DNA of 64,000 nucleotides from Lentzea albidocapillata (lineage in GTDB: Bacteria; Actinomycetota; Actinomycetes; Mycobacteriales; Pseudonocardiaceae). The stretch lies in NCBI RefSeq assembly GCF_000719115.1, contig NZ_JOEA01000004.1, positions 186,001 through 250,000 on the forward strand, in the 5' to 3' direction. Position 1 is the stretch's first letter; each line of letters begins with the position of its first letter. This document shows positions 31,421 to 39,541 of this stretch, piece after piece. The notes below the pieces were generated by a model. That model saw only the letters and a list, made by a program, of their open reading frames with translations. It was not told where the DNA came from and made no database searches. The position numbers and the translations under genes are program-made.

Positions 31421-32476
31421 GTGCCGGACCAGGCGTGGTCGCAGTTCTGCCGGGCGTTGGAGAAGGCCGGTGAGGTGATCCTCGCCGACCCGGCACCGGA
31501 CGCCCCGCTCGACCGCGCGGAGGGCTACCGGTACCTCTCCCGGCTCACCCGCGAGATGCTGTACTCCTGTCTGGACAACGCCGATCCCGACTTCCCGCGC
31601 TTCCACGAGCTCGACCTCGTGAAGATCGGCGCGGACAACCCGGACAACGTCTACCTGTCCGCGAACATCCGCGGCGACCGGACGTACCGGATCACCGGGA
31701 CCCGCGGCACCATCGCGTACTTCAGCATCGGGTCGAAGGCGAACCGGTACGCCAAAGACGGCACGATGGCGTCCACCGGTGAGCTGTCCGACGCCGACCT
31801 CACGATCGCGCCGGACGGCACCGTGGAGATCTTCGCCAGTGCCGAACCCCAGGCCGGGAACTGGCTGCCGCTCGCGCCCGACTCCACCGGCCTGGTGGTG
31901 CGCCAGACCTATCTCGACCGCACGACCGAAACGCCGGGACAGTGGCACATCGAGCAAATCGGTGGCCCCGCGGAACCCGCTCCCCTGACCCCCGAGTTCC
32001 TCACCAAGGCGTTGCAGCGGGCGGCTTTGTCAGTGCATGGCACCGCCGCCACGTTCGCGCACTGGACGCGCACGTTCATGGCGCGTCCCAACGAGCTGCC
32101 CGACTTCGGCCAGGAGATGTTCCAGCGGGCCGGCGGCGACCCGGAGATCTTCTACCTGCACGGCTACTGGGCGTTGGAGCCCGGCGAGGCGTGGGTGATC
32201 GAGACCGACGTGCCGGACTGCCCGTACTGGAACTTCCAGCTCGGCAACTGGTGGATGGAGTCGCTGGATCATCACCGCCAGATCACCGTCAACAAGCACA
32301 CGGCGTCGTTGTCCGGCGACCGGTTGACCATCGTGGTGGCCGCCGAGGATCCCGGTGTCGGCAACTGGATCGACACCTGCGGTCACAGCACGGGCACCGC
32401 GTTGCTGCGCTGGCTCGGTGCTGCCGTCCACCCCATCCCGAAGTGCCGCGTGGTTCCCCTGGAGGAGGTTCGATGA
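31421..32476 (+). CDS. DUF1214-containing protein
   Basis: This 351-residue protein has a C-terminal DUF1214-like region (about residues 235-345: YLHGYWALEPGEAWVIETDVPDCPYWNFQLGNWW, then LTIVVAAEDPGVGNWIDTCGH). Its N-terminal half contains DRAEGYRYLSRLTREMLYSCLDNADPDFPRFH. The function is unknown. From memory, mycobacteria place a similar hypothetical gene next to a sulfotransferase and an SDR (Rv3529c-Rv3531c) near sterol catabolism genes; this should be checked. GTG 31421 has GGGAGG 6 bases upstream. Its stop overlaps the sulfotransferase ATG. Confidence 0.8.
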   Translation: MPDQAWSQFCRALEKAGEVILADPAPDAPLDRAEGYRYLSRLTREMLYSCLDNADPDFPRFHELDLVKIGADNPDNVYLSANIRGDRTYRITGTRGTIAYFSIGSKANRYAKDGTMASTGELSDADLTIAPDGTVEIFASAEPQAGNWLPLAPDSTGLVVRQTYLDRTTETPGQWHIEQIGGPAEPAPLTPEFLTKALQRAALSVHGTAATFAHWTRTFMARPNELPDFGQEMFQRAGGDPEIFYLHGYWALEPGEAWVIETDVPDCPYWNFQLGNWWMESLDHHRQITVNKHTASLSGDRLTIVVAAEDPGVGNWIDTCGHSTGTALLRWLGAAVHPIPKCRVVPLEEVR

Positions 32477-33621
32477 CGGTCACGACAGCGCTGAACGTGT
32501 CGGAGTTGCTGGACAAGGCCTGTGCCAAGACCGGGCTCTCGGACTTCGGCGACGACTGGTTCCGCGAGCCGCTGGACGTGCTCGTGCGCAGCCTCAACAC
32601 CGAGGCCGCGCTGTCGCCGCTGGGATTCGAGCTGACGAAGCACCGGCTGACCGCGCTACTGTCCGACCGCCTGCGGTTGCGGGAGCTTCAACGCTCGAAC
32701 CCCGAGGTGCTCGACGTCGAAGTCCGGGTGGCCGCCGAGATCTGCGGCCTGCCGCGCACCGGTTCGACATTGCTGCACCGGCTTCTCGCCGCGTCGCCCC
32801 AGGTGACGTCCACGCTGTCATGGGAGGTCGCGTACCCGCTGCCGTTCCCCGGCGAGGGCCCCGGCGCCGAGCAGCGCAAACGTCGTGCGCAGGAACGCAT
32901 GCGGGCGTTCGCGCAGCTCTCCCCCGACTTCGGCGACCTGCACACCGTCGTGTGGGACGGGCCGGAGGAGGACGTGATCCTGCTGGACCGGACGTTCGTG
33001 TCGATGAGCTTCGACTCGTTCTACTGGGTGCCCACCTACGGCGACTGGTTGCGGTCGGCCGACCAGCGGCCCGCCTACCGCGAGTTGCGTGAGTGGCTGC
33101 AGGTGTTGCAGTGGCAGAACTCTTCCCGATCGGCGCCGTGGGTGCTCAAGTCGCCGCACCACCTGACCGCGGTCGACACCGTGCTGGACGAGTTCGCCGA
33201 CTGCAAGATCGTGATGACGCACCGGTCCCCCGTCAACGCCGTGCCGTCGTACGCGTCGATGGTGCGCGCGATGTCCTCGCAGTACAGCGAGAACGTCGAT
33301 CCGGTCCGGATCGGACGGTACTGGTCCCGCAGGTTCGCCACGACGCTGCAGGGTTTCGCGGCGGCCCGGTCCGCGCGTCCGGACCGGTTCGTGGACGTGC
33401 GGTTCGCCGACACCGTCAGCAAACCGCTGGAGGTGGCCCGCCAGGTGCTGGACGCGCTGGGTCTGCCCGCCGGCCCCGCCGACGACGCCGCGTTCGAGGC
33501 CTACCTGGCGCGGAACCGCACCGAACGGCACGGCTCGCACTCCTACGCGCCACCGGACTTCGGGCTGTCCGAGGACCAGCTGCGCCGGGACTTCGCCTTC
33601 TACTCGGAGGTCTACCTGTGA
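32473..33621 (+). CDS. PAPS-dependent sulfotransferase
   Basis: This 382-residue protein belongs to the Sulfotransfer_3-like group. The 5'-phosphosulfate loop is GLPRTGSTLLHRLLAASP (from residue 92), and the 3'-phosphate site is in VMTHRSPVNAVPSYASM. WVLKSPHHL is another typical segment. It moves a sulfonate group from PAPS to an acceptor hydroxyl. The ATG overlaps the DUF1214 stop and has GGAGGAGG upstream. The cysD-cysNC pair directly upstream makes PAPS. The acceptor is unknown; lipid or sterol-like alcohols are guesses from the neighbours. Confidence 0.9.
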   Translation: MTVTTALNVSELLDKACAKTGLSDFGDDWFREPLDVLVRSLNTEAALSPLGFELTKHRLTALLSDRLRLRELQRSNPEVLDVEVRVAAEICGLPRTGSTLLHRLLAASPQVTSTLSWEVAYPLPFPGEGPGAEQRKRRAQERMRAFAQLSPDFGDLHTVVWDGPEEDVILLDRTFVSMSFDSFYWVPTYGDWLRSADQRPAYRELREWLQVLQWQNSSRSAPWVLKSPHHLTAVDTVLDEFADCKIVMTHRSPVNAVPSYASMVRAMSSQYSENVDPVRIGRYWSRRFATTLQGFAAARSARPDRFVDVRFADTVSKPLEVARQVLDALGLPAGPADDAAFEAYLARNRTERHGSHSYAPPDFGLSEDQLRRDFAFYSEVYL

Positions 33622-34400
33622 TGCTGCAAGACGAGGTCGTGGTGATCACCGGCGTCGGTCCCGGGCTGGGCTCGAAGCTCGCCGTCCGCGCCGCCGCCGA
33701 AGGCGCGAAGGTCGTCATGGCCGCCCGCTCCGCCGACGTGATGAAGCAGGTGGAGAAGGACGTCGCCGCGGCCGGTGGCGAGGCCGTCGGCGTGCAGTGC
33801 GACGTGCGGCGGCCCGAAGAGGTGGCACGGCTGGCCGAGACGGCCGTCGAGCGGTTCGGCACGATCACCGGGCTGGTGAACTCGGCGTTCGGGCACCCCG
33901 GCTGGTTCGACCTGCTGGAGACGCCCGAGAAGGCGGTCCGCCGGTCGATGGACATCATCCTGTTCGGCGCGCTGAACGTGACCCGCGCGGTGGTGCCGCA
34001 CATGAAGGCCGCCGGGCGCGGTTCGATCGTCAACGTGGGCACGATGACCACCCGCAAGCCCATGCGCGGCGAGGGCGGGTACGCCGTGGCGAAGGCCGCG
34101 ATGGCGACCGCGACCCAGTTCCTGGCACTGGAACTGGGCGAGCACGGCATCCGCGCGAACCAGGCCGTGATGGGCTGGCTGGACGGACCGGGCGTGCGCT
34201 TCTACCTCAAGTTCACCGCCGAGGCGCGCGGCATGAGCGAGCAGGACGTCTACGACGAGATCGCCGCCCGCAACCCGCTGGGCCGCATCCCGACCGACGA
34301 CGCCTGCGCCGGAGCGGTGCTGTTCCTGTTGTCCCGGCACGCTTCCGAGGTCACCGGTGCCGTGCTCGACGTCAACGGCGGGGAGTACATGCCGGCATGA
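33621..34400 (+). CDS. Short-chain dehydrogenase/reductase
   Basis: This 259-residue classical SDR has a Rossmann motif (TGVGPGLG at 10-17), NSAFG in place of the usual NNAG, and the catalytic pair Y154-xxx-K158 in GYAVAKAA. The serine normally 13 residues before the Tyr is replaced by T141 (NVGTMTT), which can still support catalysis. The ATG overlaps the sulfotransferase stop (TGATG); GTG 33618 is an in-frame alternative. It probably oxidises or reduces the same hydroxyl or ketone handled by the pathway. Confidence 0.92.
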   Translation: MLQDEVVVITGVGPGLGSKLAVRAAAEGAKVVMAARSADVMKQVEKDVAAAGGEAVGVQCDVRRPEEVARLAETAVERFGTITGLVNSAFGHPGWFDLLETPEKAVRRSMDIILFGALNVTRAVVPHMKAAGRGSIVNVGTMTTRKPMRGEGGYAVAKAAMATATQFLALELGEHGIRANQAVMGWLDGPGVRFYLKFTAEARGMSEQDVYDEIAARNPLGRIPTDDACAGAVLFLLSRHASEVTGAVLDVNGGEYMPA

Positions 34401-34849
34401 GCCATGTGATCGAGTCCGTCGTCGTCGAGATCGACGCGCCCGCCGCCTTCGTCTGGGACGTCCTGCTCGACTACCCGCACTATCCACAATGGAATCCCTA
34501 CACGCTGGCGGTCGCCACCACGCTGGCCGTCGACTCGCCGATCGACCTCACGCTGCCGCGCCCGGACGGCGGCGAGGGGACGTTCGTCAGCCGCGAGTAC
34601 ATCCGAGTGGTGGAGCCGCCCCGATTGCTGCGCTACGACACCGGCGACACGTTCCCCGGCCTGCTCGGGGTGCGCGACCAGCTGATCACGCCGCTCACCG
34701 CGGACCGGTGCGGCTACCGGACTTTCGAGACGTTCACGGGCAAGTACGCCGACGCCGTGTTCGAGGTACAGGGCGCCTATGTCAAGCAGGGCTTCGACTC
34801 GGTCGCGCACGCACTGAAGGAGCGAGTCGCCGCTCTGCTCAAAGTGTGA
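34397..34849 (+). CDS. SRPBCC (START-like) ligand-binding protein
   Basis: This 150-residue protein has the SRPBCC layout: VVVEIDAPAAFVWDVLLDYPHYPQWNPYT at the start, middle strands with PPRLLRYDTGDTFPGL, and a long C-terminal helix (GAYVKQGFDSVAHALKERVAALL). The fold wraps a hydrophobic ligand such as a lipid, polyketide or sterol. The ATGA overlap with the SDR gene places it in the same operon. It may bind or present the hydrophobic substrate; catalysis is not excluded. Confidence 0.85.
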   Translation: MSHVIESVVVEIDAPAAFVWDVLLDYPHYPQWNPYTLAVATTLAVDSPIDLTLPRPDGGEGTFVSREYIRVVEPPRLLRYDTGDTFPGLLGVRDQLITPLTADRCGYRTFETFTGKYADAVFEVQGAYVKQGFDSVAHALKERVAALLKV

Positions 34850-34896
34850 GTAGTTGTACCGATGCCGTCGCGGACCAGCGGCGGCACTCTCGACGT

Positions 34897-35211
34897 GTGA
34901 CCGAAATCGACCGTGGCCGCCTCGCCGCACTGGCCGGGTTCGCCACCACCGCCGTCCTGCTCGTCCTGACCGTCGTCGCGTTCCTGAACGACGCCCTGGA
35001 TTCGTTCGGCTGGCAGGGCGGCGAATACGCCTACTCGTTCATCTGGATCGCGCTCGGCTCGGCCGTCGCCGGCCTCGTCGTGAAGGTGACCGCGCCCGCG
35101 CCGTGGCGTTCCGCCGGGACGGGAATGGTGCTGGCCGGCACGGTCGGCGTGGTCGTCGTGATCACGCTGGTCATCGTGTTCATGTGGGCGCTCTCGAACC
35201 TCTCGGTGTGA
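34897..35211 (+). CDS. Small three-helix membrane protein, unknown function
   Basis: This 104-residue protein has three hydrophobic segments (LAALAGFATTAVLLVLTVVAFL, YAYSFIWIALGSAVAGLVV and GTGMVLAGTVGVVVVITLVIVFMWAL) joined by short loops. GTG 34897 is the start and lacks a clear ribosome site. It follows the SRPBCC gene by 47 bases and may belong to that operon or be transcribed separately. No family is recognised. Confidence 0.65.
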   Translation: MTEIDRGRLAALAGFATTAVLLVLTVVAFLNDALDSFGWQGGEYAYSFIWIALGSAVAGLVVKVTAPAPWRSAGTGMVLAGTVGVVVVITLVIVFMWALSNLSV

Positions 35212-35306
35212 CTAGTGGCGCGACCCGGAACGTCGGCGAGGTAATCCACGCTCAGCAGGGCACCGTCTGACCCCGAATTCCCCCGGCAACGTTCCAGGCC
35301 ACACCA

Positions 35307-35945
35307 CTAGAACACCTGCGACAGGCCACGCAGCGCGGCGGCGATCTGCTCGCGATGCCCTTCGAGGGTCTCCCTCGTGACGCCGTCCGCCGCGGCCCTG
35401 GCCACGTCGTCGGTGGCGACCTTGAGCACCGCGCTCATCGCGGCGGCCTGCACCCTCACCTCGATGGCGTTCCGCGGCAGCCCCGCCCGTTGCGCGAGCA
35501 CGTCCGCGAGCGCGTCCTCCGCCCGTTCGCGCAACATCAGGTACGGGGCGCGCAACGCCCGTTCGCTTTGGGTCAGCCGCACGACGGCGAGGACCGCTTC
35601 GATGTCCTCGTCGGACGCCGCGTCCAGCAACGGGCTGTAGGCCTCGCGCAGGTGGTCGATCAGCTCGAGTTCGCGCGGCCAGGCACGCACCACCGCGCAG
35701 AAGGCGTCGACCATCTTGGTCAGCAGCGGTTCGACGCAGCTCTCCTTGTGCGGGAAGTGGCGCCAGAACGTGCGTTCGGAGACGCCCGCGGCCTGCGCGA
35801 TCTGCTCGCCCGACGTGGCGGCGACGCCCTGCTCGGCGAACAACCGGACCGCGTGCCGCGAGAGGTCGAGGCGCTGACGCTGACGTTGCTCGTCGCTGAC
35901 CGGCGGCCGGCCACGGCGAGGCTTTTCGGTCGCAACGTCCGTCAT
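35307..35945 (-). CDS. TetR-family regulator divergent from the P450 gene
   Basis: This 212-residue regulator starts MTDVATEKPRRGRPPVSDEQ and has a TetR helix-turn-helix (SGEQIAQAAGVSERTFWRHFPHKESCVEPLL). It is divergent from the P450-ferredoxin pair across 74 bases with a TGGCA-N5-TGCCA dyad, so it probably represses that pair. The C-terminal ligand domain has no recognised class. The gene faces the small membrane protein gene tail to tail across about 95 bases. Confidence 0.92.
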   Translation of the reverse strand: MTDVATEKPRRGRPPVSDEQRQRQRLDLSRHAVRLFAEQGVAATSGEQIAQAAGVSERTFWRHFPHKESCVEPLLTKMVDAFCAVVRAWPRELELIDHLREAYSPLLDAASDEDIEAVLAVVRLTQSERALRAPYLMLRERAEDALADVLAQRAGLPRNAIEVRVQAAAMSAVLKVATDDVARAAADGVTRETLEGHREQIAAALRGLSQVF

Positions 35946-35984
35946 CGGGCGATTTAAGCACGTCACCCGACAGGCAACATTTAT

Positions 35985-35999
35985 TGGCACCATCTGCCA
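35985..35999. promoter_or_regulatory. Dyad TGGCA-N5-TGCCA between tetR and the P450 gene
   Basis: TGGCA (35985-35989) and TGCCA (35995-35999) are perfect 5-bp arms with 5 bases between them. The dyad lies 21 bases before the P450 start and 40 bases from the tetR start, a suitable place for repression of both. Confidence 0.45.
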
Positions 36000-36019
36000 T
36001 TAAGCGCTACGGTCAGTGC

Positions 36020-37234
36020 ATGAGCATTGACGCAGAGCGCCTGAAGCTGCCGCTGGCCAGGCCGAACGTCCTCGACCTCGCTCCGCTCTACGAGGTGCTG
36101 CGGCGCGAGGCACCGATCGCGCCCGTGACGACGCCGGCGGGCGACCCCGCCTGGCTCGTGACCCGGTACGAGGAGGTCCGCCTCCTGCTGGGAGACAAGC
36201 GCTTCGGCCGTTCCCACCAGGAGCCGGAGAAGGCCTCCCGCATCTCGACCGCCGCCGTGCAGGACGGCCCGACCGGCGAGTACGCGACGGAGGAGGCCGA
36301 CCACACGCGCATGCGCCGCCTGCTCACGCCCGCGTTCTCCGCCAAGCGGATGCGGATGCTGGGCGAGAACATGGAGGAGCTGGTCGACAGCTGCCTGGAC
36401 GCGCTGATCGCCGAGCACGAGAAGACCGGCGTGGTCGACCTGCACCGCGGGCTCGCGTTCCCGTTGCCGGTAGCCATGATCTGCGGCCTGCTCGGCGTCC
36501 CAGAGGAGGACAACGAGCTGTTCGCGTCGCTGTCCGAGCGCATGGCGGGCACCGAGATCGGCGAAGAGTCGCACAAGGCGCGCGAGGAGTTCTTCCGGTA
36601 CATGGTCGGGCTCGTCGAATCCAAGCGCGGTGCGCTCGGCGAGGACGTGATCTCCGACCTCGTGCGCGCGCAGGCCGAGGACCCGTCGTTCGACTACGTG
36701 GAGATGGTCCGGCTGTGCGTCGGACTGCTGTTCGCGGGCCACGAGACCACGGTCAACCGCATCGGCCTGGGCGTGCTGTTCCTGCTCACCGACCGGTCGC
36801 ACTGGGACGCCCTCGTCGCCGACCCGGACGGCCGCGTCGACGCGGTGGTCGAGGAGGTCATGCGCCTCGGCGCACCCGGCGACCTCGGCCTGCTGCGGTA
36901 CGCCCGCGAGGACGTCGACATCGCGGGCGTGACCATCAAGGCAGGTGACGCGCTGGTCCTGTCGATCAACGCGGCCAACCGCGACGTGTCCGTGTACTCC
37001 GAAGCCGAGGAGTTCAACCCGGACCGTCCAGAAAGGACACACCTCGGTTTTGGCCATGGCGCGCACTTCTGCATCGGCGCGTCGCTCGCCCGCACGGAAC
37101 TGCGCGTGGTGTTCGCCGCGCTCGCCAAGCGCCTGCCGTCCATGCGGCTGGCCAAGGAACTCGACCAGCTGCAGGTCCGTGCGACGCTCACCGGCGGCGT
37201 GGCGGAGCTGCCCGTCACCTGGAGGTCGGCGTGA
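36020..37234 (+). CDS. Cytochrome P450 (404 aa) with its own ferredoxin
   Basis: This P450 has I-helix LLFAGHETTVN, the ExxR helix in VVEEVMRLG, and the haem loop FGHGAHFCIGASLARTELR. The length and features match actinobacterial CYP105/107-like soluble enzymes, many of which hydroxylate macrolides, fatty acids or terpenoids. ATG 36020 is used. The stop overlaps the GTG of a ferredoxin gene (GTGA), so the redox partner is co-translated. A TetR gene is divergent. Proximity to the sulfotransferase cluster allows a model in which it makes the hydroxyl to be sulfonated. Confidence 0.95.
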   Translation: MSIDAERLKLPLARPNVLDLAPLYEVLRREAPIAPVTTPAGDPAWLVTRYEEVRLLLGDKRFGRSHQEPEKASRISTAAVQDGPTGEYATEEADHTRMRRLLTPAFSAKRMRMLGENMEELVDSCLDALIAEHEKTGVVDLHRGLAFPLPVAMICGLLGVPEEDNELFASLSERMAGTEIGEESHKAREEFFRYMVGLVESKRGALGEDVISDLVRAQAEDPSFDYVEMVRLCVGLLFAGHETTVNRIGLGVLFLLTDRSHWDALVADPDGRVDAVVEEVMRLGAPGDLGLLRYAREDVDIAGVTIKAGDALVLSINAANRDVSVYSEAEEFNPDRPERTHLGFGHGAHFCIGASLARTELRVVFAALAKRLPSMRLAKELDQLQVRATLTGGVAELPVTWRSA

Positions 37235-37425
37235 ACATCGTGGTGGACCAGGGGAAGTGCGTCGGAGCCGGGCAGTGCGTGCTGGCCGCGGACGACGTGT
37301 TCGACCAGCGCGACGACGACGGCCTCGTCGACCTGCTGGACGCGAGCCCTCCGGCGGAGCGCCTGGCCGACGTCCGGCACGCGGCGGCGGTGTGCCCGGC
37401 CTCGGCGATCGCGGTCTCGGAGTGA
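37231..37425 (+). CDS. Small 3Fe-4S-type ferredoxin
   Basis: This 64-residue ferredoxin has three cysteines placed C-x5-C ... CP (residues 10, 16 and 54). The middle position that is His or Cys in many P450 ferredoxins is Gly, so a [3Fe-4S] cluster is expected. It overlaps the P450 stop by four bases and would pass electrons to it. A reductase is not encoded nearby. Confidence 0.9.
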   Translation: MNIVVDQGKCVGAGQCVLAADDVFDQRDDDGLVDLLDASPPAERLADVRHAAAVCPASAIAVSE

Positions 37426-37457
37426 TGCAGGTGCCGTCCGGTCCTGGTCGAGGCCTG

Positions 37458-37483
37458 GGCCGGGCGCGGGGTCGCGCCCGGCC
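37458..37483. terminator. Terminator between convergent genes, 11-bp stem
   Basis: GGCCGGGCGCG pairs perfectly with CGCGCCCGGCC around a GGGT loop. It lies between the ferredoxin stop and the stop of the reverse-strand membrane protein gene, serving both directions. Confidence 0.8.
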
Positions 37484-37489
37484 TGTTCG

Positions 37490-39541
37490 TCACTCGTACC
37501 AGTCGCGGGACCACCGTTCGCGGCGTTCCTGCTCCCGGTCGATCCAGTCGCTGCCCTCCGCCGCGACGGCTTCGAGGATCGGCAGGGCCGCGTCGATGCC
37601 GGAGGTCTGCAGCGCCACGAGGAACAACTCGGACTCGTCCTCCAGCACGGAGTCGTTGGCGTTGCGGAAGTTCTCCGCGACGACGGTGATGTCGCGGCCA
37701 TTGACCAGGGTGAGGCAGAACCTGCGGCTGCGCAGCCGTTCGACCTCCCTGGTGCAGTCGCCCTCGCCTCGGGTGGCGCGCAGGCCGACCTCGGTGACGC
37801 TGGCGGACGCGAGGGCGTCGTAGCGGAAGAGGTTGCGGCGTTCGTTGCGCGCCTCTCCGGTGAGGAAGTTCAGTTCCACGCGCATTTCGCGCACGCCACT
37901 GCGGGTGAGCAGGAAGATCTGCACCTCGTAGTTCGAGTAACGCGGCGGACCGTGCAGCACCCTGGCGCGCTTCGCGCCGTTCGCGCCCTCGGTCATGACA
38001 ACGTGCGTCACGAGGTCATGCGTCGTGAGGTTGTTGCGGCGCACCAAATCGTTCTTCAGGCACACTTTGTCCATCGACAGCCAGCGGGCCATCTCGCCGT
38101 CGGACGGGCGGTCGGCCAGCAGCCGCAGCCATTCCTCGTAGCCCTGCGTCTCGGCGGCGAAGATCTGCTCGTCGTGGGCACGTGCCAGGGCACTCATCCG
38201 GTGCAGGCCGCGGATCTTCGTCACGCCCTTGACGACGAGGAAGCAGCCGGGAGCCAGGAAGATCGCCGCGCCGAAGCCGCCGGCGAAGACCAGTACGAAC
38301 AGTCCGGCGATGGCGGCGCCCATGCCCGCGCGGTACAGCATGGTGTCGCGTTCCGGCGATCGGACGGAGGTGTGGAACAACGCGTTGCTGCCCCAGCCTT
38401 CCGCCACCTTGAGGGCGTGCCAGCGCGCGAGCCAGCTCACGGCGCCCGCCGGAACCTGCGCGTTGCCGTAGAGAGCCACGAAACGGTGCTTGAGGTGCGC
38501 TCTGATGCCCGCGGTGTAGCCGGGCCAGTCCCCTGCGACGTGCGGCCGCGCCTCGGTGAACCGGCTGTCGACGATCCGGTGGATCTCCCGGACGAACGCG
38601 GTCGACACCCAGTGGCCCGGTGAGCGCGGCTCCGGCTGGCGTGGCGGCGGCGTGACCTGGTTCAGCCGGATCTGGCTCCACATCGACGCGCCGGCCCGCC
38701 ACGCGCCGTGATGGGCCATGAGAATGGCACCACCGATGATCATCGGCAGGGCGAGCAGGACGCCGAGCACCGACGTGCCGAAGAAGCTGCTGCTCAGGCC
38801 GATGAAGGCGGCGAACCCGCCGAAGCCGACGGGAAGCCAGTCCCTTGGCTCGGGCTTCGTGGCGGCCGCCACGAACGGGCGTGGCGGCGCGGGCTCCGCT
38901 TCGAAGAACTTCCATGCCCGCTCGGCGCGGCCGTTCGACATCCGCTGGGTCACGACGCGGTGGGCGTAGACGCCTTCCAGGGCGGCCTGCGTGACGCCGT
39001 CCTGGATCGTGGCGAGGTGCTGGGTGATCTCTTCCTGGCGGTCCGGGGGCAGCGCGCCGAACGCCGCAAGGACCTCGTCCACGTTCTCGCGCGGACGGTG
39101 TGCCCCGGATTCACCGCGCACGAGGTGCAGCAGGCGCCACACCAGGGTGAACGCGTCCTGCCACGGATCGTCCGGCAGCGACTGCGCGATCTTCCGCGCG
39201 TCGCGGACGTTCTTGAACAGCTCGCCGCCCACCTCGCCGCAGGAGCGTCCGCTGACGACGGAAAGCGCGTAGTAGTAGGCCCTTTGCGAGGTGACATGGC
39301 CTTCCCGCAGCAGGTCACCGAAGAGGCGTTCGGCCTCTCGAGGGACACCGGCGGCGAGGAAGTTGCGCGCGACCTCGTTGCGGCGCTCGGGCGGGTCGCC
39401 CTGGTTGACGTGGTAGATCGCCTCGACGTGGAACGCCGTGTCGCCGTAGTTGACCGCGTTCTGCTGGCCGACGGTGGCGCCCGGCTGTGCGACGTTGTGG
39501 TTGTCCATGGGCGGCCACATGCCGTCCGCTGGGTGGTTCAT
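37490..39541 (-). CDS. Four-helix membrane protein with N-terminal GATVGQQN motif, unknown function
   Basis: This 683-residue protein is not a recognised family. Residues 10-34 hold the motif PPMDNHNVAQ-GATVGQQNAVNYGD, followed by helical sequence (about 37-200: HVNQGDPPERRNEVARNFLAAGVPREAERLFGDLL). Two hydrophobic hairpins follow, at about 236-277 and 405-440, then a charged region and a C-terminal beta-rich domain (about 545-645). The ATG overlaps the nucleosidase stop (ATGA), and that nucleosidase ends with the same motif. The shared short motif suggests that the two proteins bind each other homotypically, as in effector/receptor pairs of conflict systems. It may be a membrane target or regulator of the nucleosidase. 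Confidence 0.75.
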   Translation of the reverse strand: MNHPADGMWPPMDNHNVAQPGATVGQQNAVNYGDTAFHVEAIYHVNQGDPPERRNEVARNFLAAGVPREAERLFGDLLREGHVTSQRAYYYALSVVSGRSCGEVGGELFKNVRDARKIAQSLPDDPWQDAFTLVWRLLHLVRGESGAHRPRENVDEVLAAFGALPPDRQEEITQHLATIQDGVTQAALEGVYAHRVVTQRMSNGRAERAWKFFEAEPAPPRPFVAAATKPEPRDWLPVGFGGFAAFIGLSSSFFGTSVLGVLLALPMIIGGAILMAHHGAWRAGASMWSQIRLNQVTPPPRQPEPRSPGHWVSTAFVREIHRIVDSRFTEARPHVAGDWPGYTAGIRAHLKHRFVALYGNAQVPAGAVSWLARWHALKVAEGWGSNALFHTSVRSPERDTMLYRAGMGAAIAGLFVLVFAGGFGAAIFLAPGCFLVVKGVTKIRGLHRMSALARAHDEQIFAAETQGYEEWLRLLADRPSDGEMARWLSMDKVCLKNDLVRRNNLTTHDLVTHVVMTEGANGAKRARVLHGPPRYSNYEVQIFLLTRSGVREMRVELNFLTGEARNERRNLFRYDALASASVTEVGLRATRGEGDCTREVERLRSRRFCLTLVNGRDITVVAENFRNANDSVLEDESELFLVALQTSGIDAALPILEAVAAEGSDWIDREQERRERWSRDWYE

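Noticed and set aside
35212..35310. CTAGTGG / CCACTAG inverted repeat around 80 bases between converging genes
   Set aside because: Seven-base arms at that distance occur by chance, one arm overlaps a stop codon, and no element-like content lies between them.
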